Shown: positions 10,128-21,456, counted from the first letter of the stretch. The stretch is DNA of 34,695 nucleotides from Rhodoferax sp. (GCF_030646845.1 NZ_JAUSLE010000081.1:1-34695); one strand, 5' to 3'. The notes: a model not told the origin generated them from the sequence alone. Translations and numbers: made by a program.

Positions 10128-12271
10128 GCTGCGCTCTCCTTCGCCACTTGCTGCATCGATTCAGTAGTTTTGGCGTCTGCCGTGAGTTGCAGGCTCGCGG
10201 CACGACGGACCGTACCATCCAATGTGTAGATACTGGCCACCACCGGCGCAACCGTCGCCGGTGCGAGATCAATGACCGCCTGCGTCGCATTGCTCAGCAT
10301 CTCTGCAGACAAATGCGTCTTGTCTGCTGGCGGTAGCCCACACACCTGATTCAGCACATCCTGTGAGGAGTCGAAGTCAAAGCCCGGCACATCCAGCAAG
10401 TTGGCCAGTACGCGCAAGACTTTCCAGGCCGGACGGGTTTCACCCAGGGGCTTGACCACCGCATGGAAACTTTGGACGCGACCTTCGGCATTGACAAAAG
10501 TGCCTGAGGTTTCTGTGAACGGCGCAATGGGCAGCAGCACATCGCTAAACGCCATGTTCGACTTGAACGGGCTGAGCGTCACAACCATCTGTGCTTGCGA
10601 GAGACCATTGCGGGCCAACGCACCCGCAGCCGAATCAAATTCAGGCTCGTTATTCAACAGCAGCACGGCCTTGAGACCGCCGCCGAGCATTTGCGCGGCG
10701 TTCAGGCCACCTTGCCCAGGCAACGCACCGGCAAGCTGTGCCCCCACGGTATTCGCGGCTTCTGTAAGGTAACCCACCGTCGCACCCGTCTGCTCGCCAA
10801 TCCAGTTGGCGAGCGCCAACAGGCTCGAAGCCCTGGCGTGATGCGCGGCCGCATTGCCCAGCAAAATTGCCTTGCGCTCACCACTCAGCAGAGACTGGGC
10901 GATGGCCTTGGCAGCATCGCTAACGGTGCCCGGCGCCGGAGCTGCAACGCCTTTGTCAGCTGCCACCGCCGCCGCCACGTCGGCCAGTGCCTGCACCCAG
11001 GTACTGGTGTTACACAGCAAGGTATTGGCAACGGGCATGGCCCAGTCTTCTGCTGCAGAATTGATAGCATTCACCGCACAGCCCTTGCGGGCTGCCTGCC
11101 GGATTCGTTGTGCAAACAAGGGGTGATCCTTGCGCAGGCTGGAGCCAATCACCAAGACACACTGGAGTCCGGACAAAGACGCAATGGAGGTGCCAAGATA
11201 GTGCACGCCCTCGACTGCCGCGAATTCAGCATTGCGCAGACGGTAATCGACGTTCTGACTTCCCAGACCGCGCGTCAAGGCGGAGGCGAGACACAGTTCT
11301 TCCAGCGTGCTGTGTGGGCTGACCAGCGCGCCGATACTCGCCGCACCATGCTCTGACTTGATTTGCTTCAAACCATTGGCAACATACTCGAGCGCCGTCT
11401 GCCAATCAACAGCCTTCCATGCCCCACCCTGCTTGATCATCGGGGTGGTAAGGCGTTCGTCACTGTTCAAGGCCTCGTAGGAGAAACGGTCGCGGTCGGC
11501 AATCCAGCACTCGTTGACATCTTCATTCTCGAGCGGCACCACGCGCATGACCTTGTTGTTCTTGACCTGCACAATCAAATTCGCACCGGTCGAGTCATGC
11601 GGACTGATGGACTTGCGGCGCGACAATTCCCATGTGCGTGCGCTGTAACGGAACGGCTTGCTGGTGAGGGCGCCGACCGGACAGATGTCGATCATGTTGC
11701 CCGAGAGTTCCGAATCAATCGAGTGACCGATAAATGTTTCAATCTCGGCGTGCTCGCCGCGATGCGACATGCCCAGCTCCATGACGCCGGCCACTTCCTG
11801 GCCAAAACGAACGCAGCGGGTACAGTGAATACACCGGCTCATCTCCTGCATGGAAATCAGGGGGCCGACATCCTTGACCGCCACAACACGCTTCTCTTCT
11901 TCGTAACGCGAAGAAGAAGCGCCGTAGCCAACGGCCAGATCCTGCAACTGGCACTCGCCACCCTGATCGCAAATAGGGCAATCCAGCGGATGATTGATCA
12001 GCAAGAATTCCATGACCGACTTCTGCGCCTTGATCGCTTTGTCGCTCTTGGTACGGACGATCATGCCTTGCGTCACCGGTGTGGCACAGGCGGGCATGGG
12101 CTTGGGCATCTTTTCCACATCAACCAGACACATACGGCAGTTGGCCGCGATGCTGAGTTTCTTGTGGTAGCAGAAATGCGGGATATAGGTGCCTGCCTTT
12201 TCAGCCGCATGCATGATCATGCTGCCTTCAACAATGTCTACCTTCTTGCCGTCGAGTTCAATTTCAATCAT
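10124..12271 (-). CDS. nuoG: NADH-quinone oxidoreductase subunit G, iron-sulfur subunit
   Basis: This is a 715-residue peripheral-arm subunit of complex I. The N-terminal ferredoxin domain has C34, C45, C48 and C62 for the [2Fe-2S] cluster N1b. An H94-x3-C98-x2-C101-x5-C107 motif binds N5, and C147-x2-C150-x2-C153 with C197-P binds N4. The remaining part is a molybdopterin-oxidoreductase-like domain without the extra cysteine motif expected for the off-path cluster N7. The protein is clearly shorter than the roughly 900-residue enterobacterial form, as is usual in betaproteobacteria. The C-terminal third is Ala-rich and less conserved. Start ATG at 12271, 12 bases after the nuoF stop. Confidence 0.96.
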   Translation of the reverse strand: MIEIELDGKKVDIVEGSMIMHAAEKAGTYIPHFCYHKKLSIAANCRMCLVDVEKMPKPMPACATPVTQGMIVRTKSDKAIKAQKSVMEFLLINHPLDCPICDQGGECQLQDLAVGYGASSSRYEEEKRVVAVKDVGPLISMQEMSRCIHCTRCVRFGQEVAGVMELGMSHRGEHAEIETFIGHSIDSELSGNMIDICPVGALTSKPFRYSARTWELSRRKSISPHDSTGANLIVQVKNNKVMRVVPLENEDVNECWIADRDRFSYEALNSDERLTTPMIKQGGAWKAVDWQTALEYVANGLKQIKSEHGAASIGALVSPHSTLEELCLASALTRGLGSQNVDYRLRNAEFAAVEGVHYLGTSIASLSGLQCVLVIGSSLRKDHPLFAQRIRQAARKGCAVNAINSAAEDWAMPVANTLLCNTSTWVQALADVAAAVAADKGVAAPAPGTVSDAAKAIAQSLLSGERKAILLGNAAAHHARASSLLALANWIGEQTGATVGYLTEAANTVGAQLAGALPGQGGLNAAQMLGGGLKAVLLLNNEPEFDSAAGALARNGLSQAQMVVTLSPFKSNMAFSDVLLPIAPFTETSGTFVNAEGRVQSFHAVVKPLGETRPAWKVLRVLANLLDVPGFDFDSSQDVLNQVCGLPPADKTHLSAEMLSNATQAVIDLAPATVAPVVASIYTLDGTVRRAASLQLTADAKTTESMQQVAKESAA

Positions 12272-12283
12272 CGTAGGACTCGG

Positions 12284-13639
12284 TCAGACGTAGGCAGGGA
12301 CCATGCAGGTCTTGTGCTCTACGTGATATTCAAATTCATGACGGAAATGCTTGATCATGGCCCGCACCGGCATGGCGGCCGCATCGCCCAAGGCGCAAAT
12401 CGTGCGTCCCATGATGTTCTCGGCGACCGAATTCAGCAAGTCCATATCGGTAGGACGACCCTGACCATTTTCGATCCGGTCCACCACTCGCGACAGCCAA
12501 CCGGTGCCCTCGCGGCATGGCGTGCACTGGCCACACGATTCGTGCATGTAAAAGTAACTCAAGCGCTGCAGGCTCTTGACCATGCAACGGCTGTCGTCCA
12601 GCACAATCACCGCCCCCGAGCCCAGCATGGAGCCCGCTTTCGCGATGGAGTCGTAGTCCATTGTGCAATCCATCATGATGCCGGCCGGCAGAATGGGTGA
12701 CGATGAGCCGCCAGGAATCACGGCTTTAAGCTGGCGCCCCTTGCGCACGCCGCCCGCGATTTCGAGCAACTTGGAAAACGGTGTGCCCATCGGGATTTCG
12801 TAGTTGCCGGGCAACTCCACGTCACCGCTGATGGAATAGATCTTGGTGCCGCCATTGTTGGGCTTGCCACACTCCAAATAAGCCGGCCCGCCGTTGCGGA
12901 TGATCCATGGCACGGCAGCAAAAGTTTCCGTGTTGTTGATGGTGGTTGGCTTTCCGTACAGCCCAAAGCTGGCCGGAAACGGTGGCTTGAAACGGGGCTG
13001 GCCCTTCTTGCCTTCAAGCGACTCCAGCAGCGCAGTCTCTTCGCCGCAGATATAGGCACCAAAACCATGGGCCGCATGCAACTGGAAACTGAAACTGCTG
13101 CCCAGAATGTTGTTGCCCAGCAGGCCGGCGGCACGCGCCTCTTCCAGCGCCTCTTCAAAACGGTCATAGCTTTGGAAGATTTCGCCGTGAATGTAGTTGT
13201 AGCCCACCGAAATGCCCATCGCGTACGCGGCAATGATCATGCCCTCGATGACGATATGGGGGTTGAACTGAAGGATATCGCGGTCTTTGCAGGTACCAGG
13301 CTCGCCCTCATCGGAATTGCAGACCAGGTATTTTTGTCCGGGAAACTGGCGCGGCATGAAGCTCCACTTGAGCCCCGTCGGGAAACCGGCACCGCCTCGC
13401 CCGCGCAAGGAAGATTCCTTGACCGTTGCAATCACCTGGTCTTGCGTCAAACCCTCACCACCGTCCTTTGCAAGGATCTTGCGCAACGCTTGATAGCCAC
13501 CGCGTGCTTCATAGTCCCTCAGACGCCAGTTGGTGCCATTCAATCCAGCGTAGATCTGCGGATTGATGTGCCGATCGTGAAAGCAGGTTTGCACACCTGT
13601 GGCCTGAAACTGGGCAAGGATTTTCTCGGCCATCATCAT
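12284..13639 (-). CDS. nuoF: NADH-quinone oxidoreductase subunit F, NADH- and FMN-binding
   Basis: This is the NADH-oxidising subunit, about 451 residues, with FMN and [4Fe-4S] cluster N3. Visible motifs: [17 protein letters not shown] for nucleotide and FMN binding (about residues 75-91), [27 protein letters not shown], and the N3 cysteines in [13 protein letters not shown] with a fourth in [12 protein letters not shown]. Three ATG codons stand in a row at 13639, 13636 and 13633. GGAGG lies 4, 7 or 10 bases upstream of them, so the middle one (13636) may be the one mainly used; the first one overlaps the nuoE stop as ATGATG. The longer reading to 13759 lies inside nuoE and is rejected. Confidence 0.95.
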   Translation of the reverse strand: MMMAEKILAQFQATGVQTCFHDRHINPQIYAGLNGTNWRLRDYEARGGYQALRKILAKDGGEGLTQDQVIATVKESSLRGRGGAGFPTGLKWSFMPRQFPGQKYLVCNSDEGEPGTCKDRDILQFNPHIVIEGMIIAAYAMGISVGYNYIHGEIFQSYDRFEEALEEARAAGLLGNNILGSSFSFQLHAAHGFGAYICGEETALLESLEGKKGQPRFKPPFPASFGLYGKPTTINNTETFAAVPWIIRNGGPAYLECGKPNNGGTKIYSISGDVELPGNYEIPMGTPFSKLLEIAGGVRKGRQLKAVIPGGSSSPILPAGIMMDCTMDYDSIAKAGSMLGSGAVIVLDDSRCMVKSLQRLSYFYMHESCGQCTPCREGTGWLSRVVDRIENGQGRPTDMDLLNSVAENIMGRTICALGDAAAMPVRAMIKHFRHEFEYHVEHKTCMVPAYV

Positions 13640-14148
13640 TTGTCCTCCGCCGCGCGCAGGCCGTCCACCAGCTGGTCGAGTTTGTCGTTGCTCATGAAGC
13701 TGCACATCGTCCGGTCGTTCACCAGCAAAACGGGGGAATCTGCGCACGCACCCAGGCATTCACACTGCTGCAGGGTGAACATGCCGTCCGGCGTCGTGTC
13801 GCCCATGCGGATACCCAACTTCTGTTCAAGATGCTCAAGAGCCCTTCCGCCATCGCGCAACTGGCATGGCAGATTCGTGCAAACGTTGAGCTTGTACTTG
13901 CCAACAGGCTGCTGGTTGTACATGTTGTAGAAGGTGGTGACTTCGTGCACGGCAATCGGTGCCATGCCGAGATAGTCGGCCACGATCTGCTCACTCTCGG
14001 TGCTTACGTAGCCGATTTCCTGCTGGACGATGGCCAGGCACGCCATGACAGCGGACTGTTTTTGATCCGAGGGGTATTTCGCGACTTCCCTGGCAAAGCG
14101 TGCCCTGGTTGCATCGGAAATCGTTTGAGAAACAGCTTCTGAGATCAT
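13636..14148 (-). CDS. nuoE: NADH-quinone oxidoreductase subunit E, [2Fe-2S] protein
   Basis: This is a 170-residue thioredoxin-fold subunit of the NADH dehydrogenase module. It holds cluster N1a through C90, C95 (CTNLPC) and C131, C135 (CLGAC), the expected spacing. The helical N-terminal half contains [20 protein letters not shown] and [11 protein letters not shown], which are strongly conserved. It overlaps nuoD at its start (14145-14148) and nuoF at its end, so its translation is coupled on both sides. Confidence 0.96.
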   Translation of the reverse strand: MISEAVSQTISDATRARFAREVAKYPSDQKQSAVMACLAIVQQEIGYVSTESEQIVADYLGMAPIAVHEVTTFYNMYNQQPVGKYKLNVCTNLPCQLRDGGRALEHLEQKLGIRMGDTTPDGMFTLQQCECLGACADSPVLLVNDRTMCSFMSNDKLDQLVDGLRAAEDK

Positions 14149-15398
14149 CGGTCAATCTCTCCAAACACAATATCCATAGTGCCGATCACGGCTACGACGT
14201 CGGCAATCATGTGACCGCCAGCCAGCTCATTCAGGCCGGCCAGATGCGCGAAACCTGGCGGTCGGATTTTCAGGCGGTAAGGCTTGTTGGCGCCATCGCT
14301 CACGATGTAAATGCCAAACTCGCCCTTGGGATGTTCCACGGCCGCGTAAGCTTCGCCTTCAGGCACGTGAAAGCCTTCGGTAAACAGCTTGAAATGGTGG
14401 ATCAACTCTTCCATGTTGGATTTCATGGATTCGCGATCGGGAGCGGCCACCTTGTGGTTATCTGTGATCACCGGGCCGGGGTTGACGCGCAGCCAGTCGA
14501 CACACTGCTTGATGATGTTATTGGACTGCTTCATCTCCTCCATGCGAACCAGATAACGATCGTAACAATCGCCGGTTTTGCCAACAGGAATATCGAAGTC
14601 CATGCGATCGTAAACATCGTAGGGTTGCTTCTTGCGCAAATCCCATGCGACTCCTGAGCCGCGCAGCATGGCACCGGTAAAGCCCATGTTCAGGGCACGC
14701 TCTGCGGTCACCACCCCAATACCCACCGTACGCTGTTTCCAGATCCGGTTTTCCGTGAGGAGCGTGTGATATTCGCCCAGATAGGTCGGGAAACGCTGGG
14801 TGAAATCTTCAATGAAGTCCAGCAGGGAACCCTGGCGATTGCTGTTGAGTTCTGCAATACCCTTGGCATTGCGAATCTTGTTCGCCTTGTACTGGGGCAT
14901 GGTGTCGGGCAGATCCCGGTACACACCACCCGGACGGAAGTACGCCGCATGCATGCGGGCGCCGCTGACCGCCTCGTACATGTCAAACAGATCCTCGCGC
15001 TCGCGAAATGTGTAGATCAGAATGGTGGAGCTGCCGCAATCGTTTCCGTGCGATCCCAGCCACATCAGATGGTTGAGCAGACGGGTGATCTCGGCAAACA
15101 TCACGCGGATGTACTGGGCCCGCACGGGCACGTCAATGCCGAGCAGCTTCTCGATGGCCAGACAGTAGGCATGCTCGTTGCACATCATCGACACGTAATC
15201 GAGCCGATCCATGTAGGGCAATGACTGGATGAAGGTCTTGCTTTCCGCCAGCTTCTCGGTGGCCCGATGCAGCAGGCCAATGTGTGGATCAGCGCGCTGG
15301 ACCACCTCGCCGTCGAGCTCCAGCACCAGACGCAAAACGCCGTGGGCGGCCGGGTGTTGCGGTCCAAAATTCAGGGTGTAATTTTTTATTTCAGCCAT
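14145..15398 (-). CDS. nuoD: NADH-quinone oxidoreductase subunit D, 49-kDa homologue
   Basis: This is a 417-residue connecting-arm subunit that forms the quinone pocket with NuoB. It is related to the large subunit of [NiFe] hydrogenases but lacks the nickel ligands. Family motifs: [20 protein letters not shown] near residues 10-29, [43 protein letters not shown] and the C-terminal [12 protein letters not shown]. The length is that of an unfused NuoD, so C and D are separate proteins here, unlike the fused NuoCD of enterobacteria. It follows nuoC by 12 bases. Confidence 0.97.
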   Translation of the reverse strand: MAEIKNYTLNFGPQHPAAHGVLRLVLELDGEVVQRADPHIGLLHRATEKLAESKTFIQSLPYMDRLDYVSMMCNEHAYCLAIEKLLGIDVPVRAQYIRVMFAEITRLLNHLMWLGSHGNDCGSSTILIYTFREREDLFDMYEAVSGARMHAAYFRPGGVYRDLPDTMPQYKANKIRNAKGIAELNSNRQGSLLDFIEDFTQRFPTYLGEYHTLLTENRIWKQRTVGIGVVTAERALNMGFTGAMLRGSGVAWDLRKKQPYDVYDRMDFDIPVGKTGDCYDRYLVRMEEMKQSNNIIKQCVDWLRVNPGPVITDNHKVAAPDRESMKSNMEELIHHFKLFTEGFHVPEGEAYAAVEHPKGEFGIYIVSDGANKPYRLKIRPPGFAHLAGLNELAGGHMIADVVAVIGTMDIVFGEIDR

Positions 15399-15410
15399 GA
15401 CACATACTGC

Positions 15411-16019
15411 CTAGTGCAGGCCTCCGTAGTTGTCTTCACGAATGATGCGCGGCGTGATTTCGCGCGGCTCAATCGTGACGGGCTGATAAACGACACGTCG
15501 ACTCTCCGCGTCATAGCGCATCTCGACATGACCACTCAAAGGGAAGTCCTTGCGGAACGGATGGCCGATGAAGCCGTAATCCGTCAGAATGCGACGCAAA
15601 TCGTTGTGACCCTCAAACACTATGCCGAACAGGTCAAACGCTTCGCGCTCGAACCAGTTGGCGGAATTCCAGATGTCCGTCACCGAGGCCACCAATGGAA
15701 AATCATCATCCGGGGCGAACACCTTCAACCGGACCCGCTGATTCAGACTGACGGACAGCAAGTGCAGCACCACGCAGTAGCGCGAACCTTCAAGGCCACC
15801 GCCCTTGTATTCGGAATAGTCCACGCCGCACAAGTCCATCAGCTGCTCGAAACAGCAGCCCGGTGCATCACGCAGAGTTTTGGCGACATCGAGGTAGTCA
15901 GCGGCGGCGACCACCACAGTCACCTCACCCAATGCAACATGGATGTGACGGACCTTGTCACCGAGTGCGGCAGCAATGGTGTCTTTAAGAGCGCCTGGAT
16001 TTACAGCAAAAACAGTCAT
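15411..16019 (-). CDS. nuoC: NADH-quinone oxidoreductase subunit C, 30-kDa homologue
   Basis: This is a 202-residue connecting-arm subunit of complex I. The signature is near the C-terminus: [17 protein letters not shown], then [20 protein letters not shown] (about residues 125-165), followed by the [18 protein letters not shown] tail. I place the start at the ATG at 16019, which has AAGGA five bases upstream; a GTG one codon earlier (16022) is possible. The stop of nuoB is 9 bases upstream. Confidence 0.96.
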   Translation of the reverse strand: MTVFAVNPGALKDTIAAALGDKVRHIHVALGEVTVVVAAADYLDVAKTLRDAPGCCFEQLMDLCGVDYSEYKGGGLEGSRYCVVLHLLSVSLNQRVRLKVFAPDDDFPLVASVTDIWNSANWFEREAFDLFGIVFEGHNDLRRILTDYGFIGHPFRKDFPLSGHVEMRYDAESRRVVYQPVTIEPREITPRIIREDNYGGLH

Positions 16020-16028
16020 CACAATCCT

Positions 16029-16508
16029 TCAGGCACGTGCAATCGTCTGCGTGCGGCGAATCTTTTGCTGCAACTGCATGATGCCGTACAGAAGGGCTTC
16101 GGCGGTCGGCGGGCAACCGGGCACATACACATCGACCGGCACGATGCGGTCGCAGCCCCGTACCACCGAATAACTGTAGTGGTAATAGCCACCGCCATTG
16201 GCACATGAACCCATGCTGATGACCCAGCGCGGCTCGGACATCTGGTCGTAGACCTTGCGCAACGCAGGCGCCATCTTGTTGCACAGCGTGCCGGCCACGA
16301 TCATCAGGTCGGACTGGCGCGGACTCGCACGGAAGACCTCGGCACCAAAGCGGCTGATATCGTACCGTGCGGCTGCCGCATGCATCATCTCAACTGCGCA
16401 GCAAGCCAGACCGAAAGTCATGGGCCAGACGGAACCCGTCTTCGCCCAGTTCATCACCGAGTCGTAACTGGTGGTGACAAAGCCCTCTTTCAAAACACCT
16501 TCAATCAT
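16029..16508 (-). CDS. nuoB: NADH-quinone oxidoreductase subunit B, cluster N2
   Basis: This is a 159-residue subunit that holds the terminal [4Fe-4S] cluster N2 next to the quinone. The four ligands are visible as the tandem C36-C37 (ACCAVEMMH), C102 (GSCANGG) and C132 (PGCPP). The start at 16508 ([10 protein letters not shown]) matches the usual N-terminus; the extension to 16589 lies inside nuoA. The start is 4 bases after the nuoA stop. Length is typical of betaproteobacterial NuoB. Confidence 0.97.
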   Translation of the reverse strand: MIEGVLKEGFVTTSYDSVMNWAKTGSVWPMTFGLACCAVEMMHAAAARYDISRFGAEVFRASPRQSDLMIVAGTLCNKMAPALRKVYDQMSEPRWVISMGSCANGGGYYHYSYSVVRGCDRIVPVDVYVPGCPPTAEALLYGIMQLQQKIRRTQTIARA

Positions 16509-16512
16509 TCCG

Positions 16513-16872
16513 CTACTCCCAGTCCAGTGCGCCTTTTTGCCACATGTAAACGAACCCAATGGCAAGAACAAGCACAAACTCTGCACCAATCAAAAACCCA
16601 AGCAGGCCGGTATCCTTGAGCGACACCGCCCACGGAAACAAGAATGCCGTCTCCAGATCGAACAAGATAAACAGAATGGCCACCAGGTAGTAGCGCACGT
16701 CGAATTTCATGCGGGCATCTTCGAAAGCTTCGAAGCCGCATTCGTAAGGGGAGTTTTTCGCGGGATCGGGCCGATTCGGCCCCAGAAAATAACCAAGCAC
16801 CTGTGGGACAATGCCGACAGCGATGCCAACCAGGATGAACAAAAGGACTGGCAGATACTGATCAAGGTTCAT
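16513..16872 (-). CDS. nuoA: NADH-quinone oxidoreductase subunit A
   Basis: This is a 119-residue membrane subunit with three transmembrane helices. Its conserved loop is seen as [20 protein letters not shown] (about residues 42-61), which lines the quinone chamber. The following helix [20 protein letters not shown] is also diagnostic. The start at 16872 (MNLDQYLPV) has a GGAG-like Shine-Dalgarno (CTCC on the plus strand would be its complement; seen as tctccag just before ATG is weak, so the site is not optimal). It is the first gene of the nuo operon and lies 61 bases downstream of tRNA-Leu, with a perfect hairpin between the two. Confidence 0.95.
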   Translation of the reverse strand: MNLDQYLPVLLFILVGIAVGIVPQVLGYFLGPNRPDPAKNSPYECGFEAFEDARMKFDVRYYLVAILFILFDLETAFLFPWAVSLKDTGLLGFLIGAEFVLVLAIGFVYMWQKGALDWE

Positions 16873-16896
16873 CTGGAGATTCTGATCAAATTCTTT

Positions 16897-16922
16897 GCTT
16901 GCTGCATTGATCTGCAGCAAGC
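16897..16922 (-). promoter_or_regulatory. Perfect 10-bp hairpin between tRNA-Leu and nuoA
   Basis: Plus-strand arms GCTTGCTGCA (16897-16906) and TGCAGCAAGC (16913-16922) enclose a six-base loop. In the direction of tRNA-nuo transcription the stem is followed by A-rich, not U-rich, sequence, so it does not look like a terminator for that direction. Likely roles are RNase processing of the tRNA-nuo transcript or protection of the nuo mRNA 5' end; this is inference. On the plus strand it is followed by ATATTTTTGTTT and would resemble a terminator, but no plus-strand gene ends here. Confidence 0.7.
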
Positions 16923-16933
16923 ATATTTTTGTT

Positions 16934-17018
16934 TGGTGCCGTCGGCGAGACTCGAACTCGCACAGCTTTCGCCACTACCCCCTCAAGATAGCGTGTCTAC
17001 CAATTTCACCACGACGGC
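16934..17018 (-). tRNA. tRNA-Leu, anticodon GAG
   Basis: An 85-base class II tRNA can be folded by hand. The acceptor stem is GCCGTCG with CGACGGC, followed by A and an encoded CCA. A D-arm with GTG/CAC and loop AAATTGGTAGA follows. The anticodon stem is CTATC/GGTAG (one T-G pair) with loop TTGAGGG, giving anticodon GAG (plus-strand positions 16982-16984). A short variable arm GGC-GAAA-GCT and a T-arm GCGAG-TTCGAGT-CTCGC complete it. It lies between secG and nuoA, a gene order shared with many proteobacteria, and is probably cut out of a longer transcript. Confidence 0.96.
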
Positions 17019-17033
17019 GGCTTTTTTGTGTCT

Positions 17034-17052
17034 GGATTGCGTGAGGCAATCC
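17034..17052. other. 7-bp hairpin between secG and tRNA-Leu
   Basis: GGATTGC (17034-17040) and GCAATCC (17046-17052) form a perfect 7-bp stem with a five-base loop in the 119-bp secG-tRNA gap. In the minus-strand transcript it is followed by an A-run, so it is not a canonical intrinsic terminator. It may be a processing site upstream of the tRNA 5' end. Confidence 0.5.
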
Positions 17053-17137
17053 CTGCGGATTTGGCTTTCCAGACAGACTTAGAGTTTACCCTGAAATCAC
17101 CCGGTATTTGGACCGCAACCAGCAATTTCGGCGGCAA

Positions 17138-17491
17138 TCACTTGGAAGGGATTTGCGCTGCACCAGACGCTGGCGTCGAAGGCACGACGGCCGTTGGCGC
17201 GGGCGCTGTCACCGCCGCACCCTCGAGCACACTGCCCGAGGTCGCCGCCGGACGCGCTGCACCAAAATAAGCGAGCATCAGGGTACAGACAAAGAACACA
17301 GTGGCCAGCACAGCCGTTGTTCGAGAGAGGAAGTTCGCACTGCCGGTGGCGCCAAACAGGCTGCCCGAGCCACCACTGCCGAAAGCGGCTCCCATGTCCG
17401 CACCCTTACCGTGCTGCACCAGAATCAGACCAATCATGGCCACCGCCGAAATCATCTGAACCGCAAGAAGAATAGTTAGAAAAACACTCAT
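17138..17491 (-). CDS. secG: Preprotein translocase subunit SecG
   Basis: This is a 117-residue inner-membrane protein that assists SecYE-mediated protein export. Two hydrophobic helices are visible at about residues 3-24 ([22 protein letters not shown]) and 55-76 ([19 protein letters not shown]). The conserved cytoplasmic loop between them has [13 protein letters not shown] and [20 protein letters not shown]. The C-terminal 40 residues are Ala/Pro/Val-rich and variable. It lies 37 bases downstream of tpiA and just upstream of tRNA-Leu, the common tpiA-secG-tRNA arrangement. Confidence 0.95.
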   Translation of the reverse strand: MSVFLTILLAVQMISAVAMIGLILVQHGKGADMGAAFGSGGSGSLFGATGSANFLSRTTAVLATVFFVCTLMLAYFGAARPAATSGSVLEGAAVTAPAPTAVVPSTPASGAAQIPSK

Positions 17492-17528
17492 TAAATACTC
17501 CTAAATATGTAGCAACCAATCCCCTGAA

Positions 17529-18272
17529 TCAGAGGGCAGAAGCAATAATTGATAAAAAATCCGGGGCTTTGAGCGAAGCACCGCCCACCAAGCCGCCGTC
17601 AATGTCAGGCTGCGCCAGCAACTGCGCTGCATTGGCGGCATTCATGCTGCCACCGTACAGGATGTGGATGCGATCCGCCTGGGGCGAGGCCGCTTTCAAT
17701 TGCGCCCGCAGCACAGCATGCACCTGCTGTGCCTGCTCCGTGCTGGCCGTCTTGCCGGTGCCGATGGCCCACACGGGTTCATACGCCACCACGATCTCAC
17801 TGATGCAATGGCCGTTGGCGTGAATCACCGCCGCAAGTTGACGCTTGACGACCTCTTCAGTCTTGCCGGCTTCACGCTCGGCCAGCGTCTCTCCCACACA
17901 CACAATCGGCGTGATGCCACAGGCCAGCGCCCGCTGCGTTTTGGCCGCGACGAGAGCGTCGGTTTCGAAGTGGTACTCACGCCGTTCTGAGTGACCCACG
18001 ATACAATAATGCACGCCAAATTCCTTGAGCATGTTGCCCGAGACTTCACCCGTGAAGGCACCCGACTCATGCTGGGAAACGTCTTGCGCCCCCAGATCAA
18101 TTGAACTGCCAGCAACCAGCGCCTGCATTTGTGGCAGATACACCGATGGCACGCACAGCGCCACATGACAATTGGGCACGCCAAGCCCCGCCCGCAGCGC
18201 GGTCACCAAACCCTCGTTGGCAGCCAGGCTGCCGTTCATTTTCCAGTTGCCTGCGATCAGCTTCTTTTTCAT
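17529..18272 (-). CDS. tpiA: Triosephosphate isomerase
   Basis: This is a 247-residue TIM-barrel enzyme that interconverts dihydroxyacetone phosphate and glyceraldehyde 3-phosphate in glycolysis and gluconeogenesis. Catalytic residues are visible: K11 in GNWKMN, the histidine in VGHSERR, and the glutamate in [16 protein letters not shown], followed by the phosphate-binding [12 protein letters not shown] and GGLVGGASL. The start at 18272 overlaps the stop of the oxidoreductase gene as ATGA, so I prefer it to the GTG/ATG options four codons upstream. Length is normal. Confidence 0.97.
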   Translation of the reverse strand: MKKKLIAGNWKMNGSLAANEGLVTALRAGLGVPNCHVALCVPSVYLPQMQALVAGSSIDLGAQDVSQHESGAFTGEVSGNMLKEFGVHYCIVGHSERREYHFETDALVAAKTQRALACGITPIVCVGETLAEREAGKTEEVVKRQLAAVIHANGHCISEIVVAYEPVWAIGTGKTASTEQAQQVHAVLRAQLKAASPQADRIHILYGGSMNAANAAQLLAQPDIDGGLVGGASLKAPDFLSIIASAL

Positions 18273-19270
18273 GCCACACCCCAAGTCAAAACAATTTTTC
18301 CCACATGCTGGTTGGACTCCATCAGGGCATGCGCCTTGTAGGCATCCGGCGCCGCAAATGTGCTGTGAATCACCGGCTTGATACGGCCTTGCTCAATCAG
18401 TGGCCAGACATTTTTCAGTAGAGCCTGCGCAATGGCCGCCTTGAAGGCAATCGGCCGCGGCCGCAAAGTTGAGCCGGTCACCGTGAGCCGCCGACGCAGC
18501 ACCTGACCGGCATTGATTTCGCTCTTGACGCCACCTTGCACCGCAATGATGACCAGGCGGCCATCCTCACTCAGACACTCGAGTTCTTTGGCCACATAGC
18601 TGCCGGCGACCATGTCAAGAATGACATTCACGCCCTGGCCGCTGGTCAGTCGCTTGACCTCGTCCTGGAAATCGTGCGTCTTGTGGTTGATGGCATGGTC
18701 GGCGCCAAGCGCCAGGCAGGCTGCGCACTTCTCGTCGCTGCCGGCCGTCACGATCACCTGCGCACCCATGGCTTTGGCCAGCTGGATGGCCGTCACGCCA
18801 ATGCCGCTGGAGCCGCCCTGAATCAACAAGGTTTCACCTGACTGCAGACCGACGCGGTCAAACACATTGCTCCAGACCGTGAAGAAGGTCTCGGGCAAAG
18901 AAGCCGCTTCCAGGTCACTCAAGCCCTTGGGCACCGGCAGACACTGCCCGACCGGAGCCACGCAATATTCGGCGTAGCCGCCACCGGCGACCAAGGCGCA
19001 CACCCGATCGCCCAGCTTGAAGCCATGGCGCAGGAGTTCCTGCGCATCGCCCTGCTCGATCACACCCGCCACCTCCAGGCCCGGAATATCCGAGGCACCC
19101 GGCGGCACCGGGTAGTTGCCCGTGCGTTGCAGCACATCCGGCCGGTTGACGCCGCTGGCCGAGACGCGAATGAGCAGCTCACCCGCGCCCGGTACCGGCA
19201 TAGGTCGCTCACCCAGTCGCAGCACGTCGGGCGCACCAAACGAGGTTATTTCGATGGCTTTCATAGTCAT
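18269..19270 (-). CDS. NAD(P)H quinone oxidoreductase, PIG3 family
   Basis: This is a 333-residue medium-chain dehydrogenase/reductase of the zinc-free quinone oxidoreductase type, closest to the PIG3 (TP53I3-like) group. The N-terminal GroES-like part contains [20 protein letters not shown] and PGLEVAGVI. The NADPH-binding Rossmann motif appears as [20 protein letters not shown] at about residues 148-167, followed by [10 protein letters not shown]. No structural-zinc cysteine lobe is present. Start ATG at 19270 (MTMKAIEI) or the ATG two codons later are both possible. It lies between pnp and tpiA and overlaps tpiA by 4 bases. The physiological substrate is unknown. Confidence 0.9.
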   Translation of the reverse strand: MTMKAIEITSFGAPDVLRLGERPMPVPGAGELLIRVSASGVNRPDVLQRTGNYPVPPGASDIPGLEVAGVIEQGDAQELLRHGFKLGDRVCALVAGGGYAEYCVAPVGQCLPVPKGLSDLEAASLPETFFTVWSNVFDRVGLQSGETLLIQGGSSGIGVTAIQLAKAMGAQVIVTAGSDEKCAACLALGADHAINHKTHDFQDEVKRLTSGQGVNVILDMVAGSYVAKELECLSEDGRLVIIAVQGGVKSEINAGQVLRRRLTVTGSTLRPRPIAFKAAIAQALLKNVWPLIEQGRIKPVIHSTFAAPDAYKAHALMESNQHVGKIVLTWGVA

Positions 19271-19335
19271 TTCAGGCGATAGCCCCCGTGCTGTATGCGC
19301 GAGGCGCTATCAATTTCATAACAAGCGAAAAAACA

Positions 19336-21456
19336 TCAAGCGTGGTCAGAGCCATTCTGGGCCGGACGGTCCAGCAGGGCCTTCATGGACAGCTTGACGC
19401 GGCCCTTCTCATCGGTCTCCATGACCTTGACCCGGATGATCTGGCCTTCCGACAGGTAGTCGCTGACCTTCTCGACACGCTCGTGTGCGATCTGGCTGAT
19501 GTGCAGCAGACCGTCCTTGCCAGGCAGCAGGTTGACCAGCGCACCGAAGTCCAGGATCTTGGTGATCGGACCTTCGTAGATCTTGCCGATTTCCACTTCG
19601 GCCGTGATCTGCTCGATGCGGCGTTTGGCTTCCTCAGCCTTGGCTGGATCAGCCGACGCGATGGTGATGGTGCCATCTTCGTCGATGTTGATCTGGGTGC
19701 CGGTCTCTTCGGTCAGCGCACGGATGACGGAGCCACCCTTGCCGATCACATCACGGATCTTCTCCGGATTGATCTTCATGGTGAACAGGCGCGGTGCGAA
19801 GTTGGAGACTTCGGTCTTGGCCTCGGCCATGGCTTCCTGCATCTTGCCCAGGATGTGCATGCGCGCTTCCTTGGCCTGCGCCAGTGCCACTTGCATGATT
19901 TCCTTGGTAATGCCCTGGATCTTGATGTCCATCTGCAAGGCGGTGATGCCGTTGGTGGTACCGGCCACCTTGAAGTCCATGTCGCCCAGATGATCTTCAT
20001 CGCCCAGGATGTCGGTCAGCACGGCGAAGCGGTTGTCTTCCTTGATCAGACCCATAGCGATGCCCGCCACGTGGGCTTTCATGGGCACGCCAGCATCCAT
20101 CAGCGAGAGACAGCCGCCGCAGACCGAAGCCATCGACGAGGAGCCGTTGGACTCGGTGATTTCCGAGACCACGCGCATGGTGTAGGGGAACTCTTCCTTC
20201 GATGGCAGCACCGCCATCAAAGCCCGCTTGGCCAGACGGCCGTGGCCGATTTCGCGGCGCTTGGGCGTGCCCACGCGACCGGTTTCACCGGTGGCGAACG
20301 GAGGCATGTTGTAGTGCAGCATGAAGCGGTCTTCGTACTCACCCGCCAGGGCGTCGATGCGTTGTGCATCGCGCTCGGTGCCCAGGGTCGTGACCACCAG
20401 CGCTTGTGTTTCGCCACGCGTGAACAGGGCAGAGCCGTGGGTGCGGGGCAGCACGCTGTTGCGGATTTCGATGGCGCGCACAGTGCGTGTGTCACGGCCG
20501 TCAATACGGGGCTCGCCAGCCAGGATCTGGCTGCGAACAATCTTGGCTTCAATGTCAAACAGCATGCCTTCGACAGCAACCGCGTCAAACGCGACACCGT
20601 CGAGCTTCAGGTCGGCCATCACGACAGCGTAGGATTCGCGGCAGGCGCGGGTACGGGCCTGCTTGTTGCGGATCTGGTAGGCCGCCACGAGTTTGTCCTG
20701 GGCCAGCGCACCAACGCGGGCGATCAGCGCCTCGTTCTTGGCGGGGGCTTTCCAGTCCCACACCGGTTTGCCGGCATCACGCACCAGTTCGTGAATCGCG
20801 TTGATGGCGATGTTGCCCTGCTCATGGCCAAACACCACGGCGCCGAGCATGATCTCTTCGGACAATTGCTGGGCTTCGGACTCCACCATCAGCACGGCAG
20901 CTTCGGTACCGGCCACCACCAGGTCAAGAATGGAATCCTTGCGAGCGGTCTGACCGGGATTGAGCACGTATTCGCCGTTGACGTAGCCCACGCGGGCGGC
21001 ACCGATCGGGCCACTGAATGGGATGCCACTGACGGACAGCGCTGCGCTGACAGCAATCAGGGCGGCAATGTCGGCGTCGACTTCGGGGTTCAGTGACAGG
21101 GTGTGAACCACCACGTGCACTTCATTGAAGAAACCTTCGGGGAACAACGGACGGATCGGGCGATCAATCAGGCGACTGGTCAGCGTTTCAAACTCGCTGG
21201 GACGGCCTTCGCGCTTGAAGAAGCTGCCGGGAATCTTGCCTGCGGCGTAGGTCTTCTCAAGGTAGTCGACGGTCAAGGGGAAGAAGTCCTGACCGGCTTT
21301 GCCTTCGGTCTTGGCAACCACAGTGGCCAGCACCACAGTGCCGTCCATGTCCAGCAGCACAGCGCCGGTGGATTGACGGGCGATCTCGCCGGTTTCCATG
21401 GTGACCGTGTTCTGGCCCCACTGGAACGTTTTGGTGACTTTGTTGAATATGCTCAT
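19336..21456 (-). CDS. pnp: Polyribonucleotide nucleotidyltransferase (PNPase)
   Basis: This is a 706-residue phosphorolytic 3'-5' exoribonuclease of the RNA degradosome. Domains in order: first RNase PH-like domain (residues about 10-145), helical domain, second RNase PH-like domain with the [16 protein letters not shown] catalytic stretch near 480-500, KH domain with VIGKGG at about 565, and S1 domain ([20 protein letters not shown], about 622-690). The start at 21456 (MSIFNKVTK) follows AGGAGAT with normal spacing; the frame remains open upstream through the leader, but that part is not conserved. It lies downstream of rpsO with a 202-base gap that holds two hairpins. Confidence 0.97.
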   Translation of the reverse strand: MSIFNKVTKTFQWGQNTVTMETGEIARQSTGAVLLDMDGTVVLATVVAKTEGKAGQDFFPLTVDYLEKTYAAGKIPGSFFKREGRPSEFETLTSRLIDRPIRPLFPEGFFNEVHVVVHTLSLNPEVDADIAALIAVSAALSVSGIPFSGPIGAARVGYVNGEYVLNPGQTARKDSILDLVVAGTEAAVLMVESEAQQLSEEIMLGAVVFGHEQGNIAINAIHELVRDAGKPVWDWKAPAKNEALIARVGALAQDKLVAAYQIRNKQARTRACRESYAVVMADLKLDGVAFDAVAVEGMLFDIEAKIVRSQILAGEPRIDGRDTRTVRAIEIRNSVLPRTHGSALFTRGETQALVVTTLGTERDAQRIDALAGEYEDRFMLHYNMPPFATGETGRVGTPKRREIGHGRLAKRALMAVLPSKEEFPYTMRVVSEITESNGSSSMASVCGGCLSLMDAGVPMKAHVAGIAMGLIKEDNRFAVLTDILGDEDHLGDMDFKVAGTTNGITALQMDIKIQGITKEIMQVALAQAKEARMHILGKMQEAMAEAKTEVSNFAPRLFTMKINPEKIRDVIGKGGSVIRALTEETGTQINIDEDGTITIASADPAKAEEAKRRIEQITAEVEIGKIYEGPITKILDFGALVNLLPGKDGLLHISQIAHERVEKVSDYLSEGQIIRVKVMETDEKGRVKLSMKALLDRPAQNGSDHA

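Noticed and set aside
19288..21096. Plus-strand open frame of 602 codons opposite pnp
   Set aside because: It is an antisense shadow of pnp with Asp/His/Gly-rich composition and no family motif.
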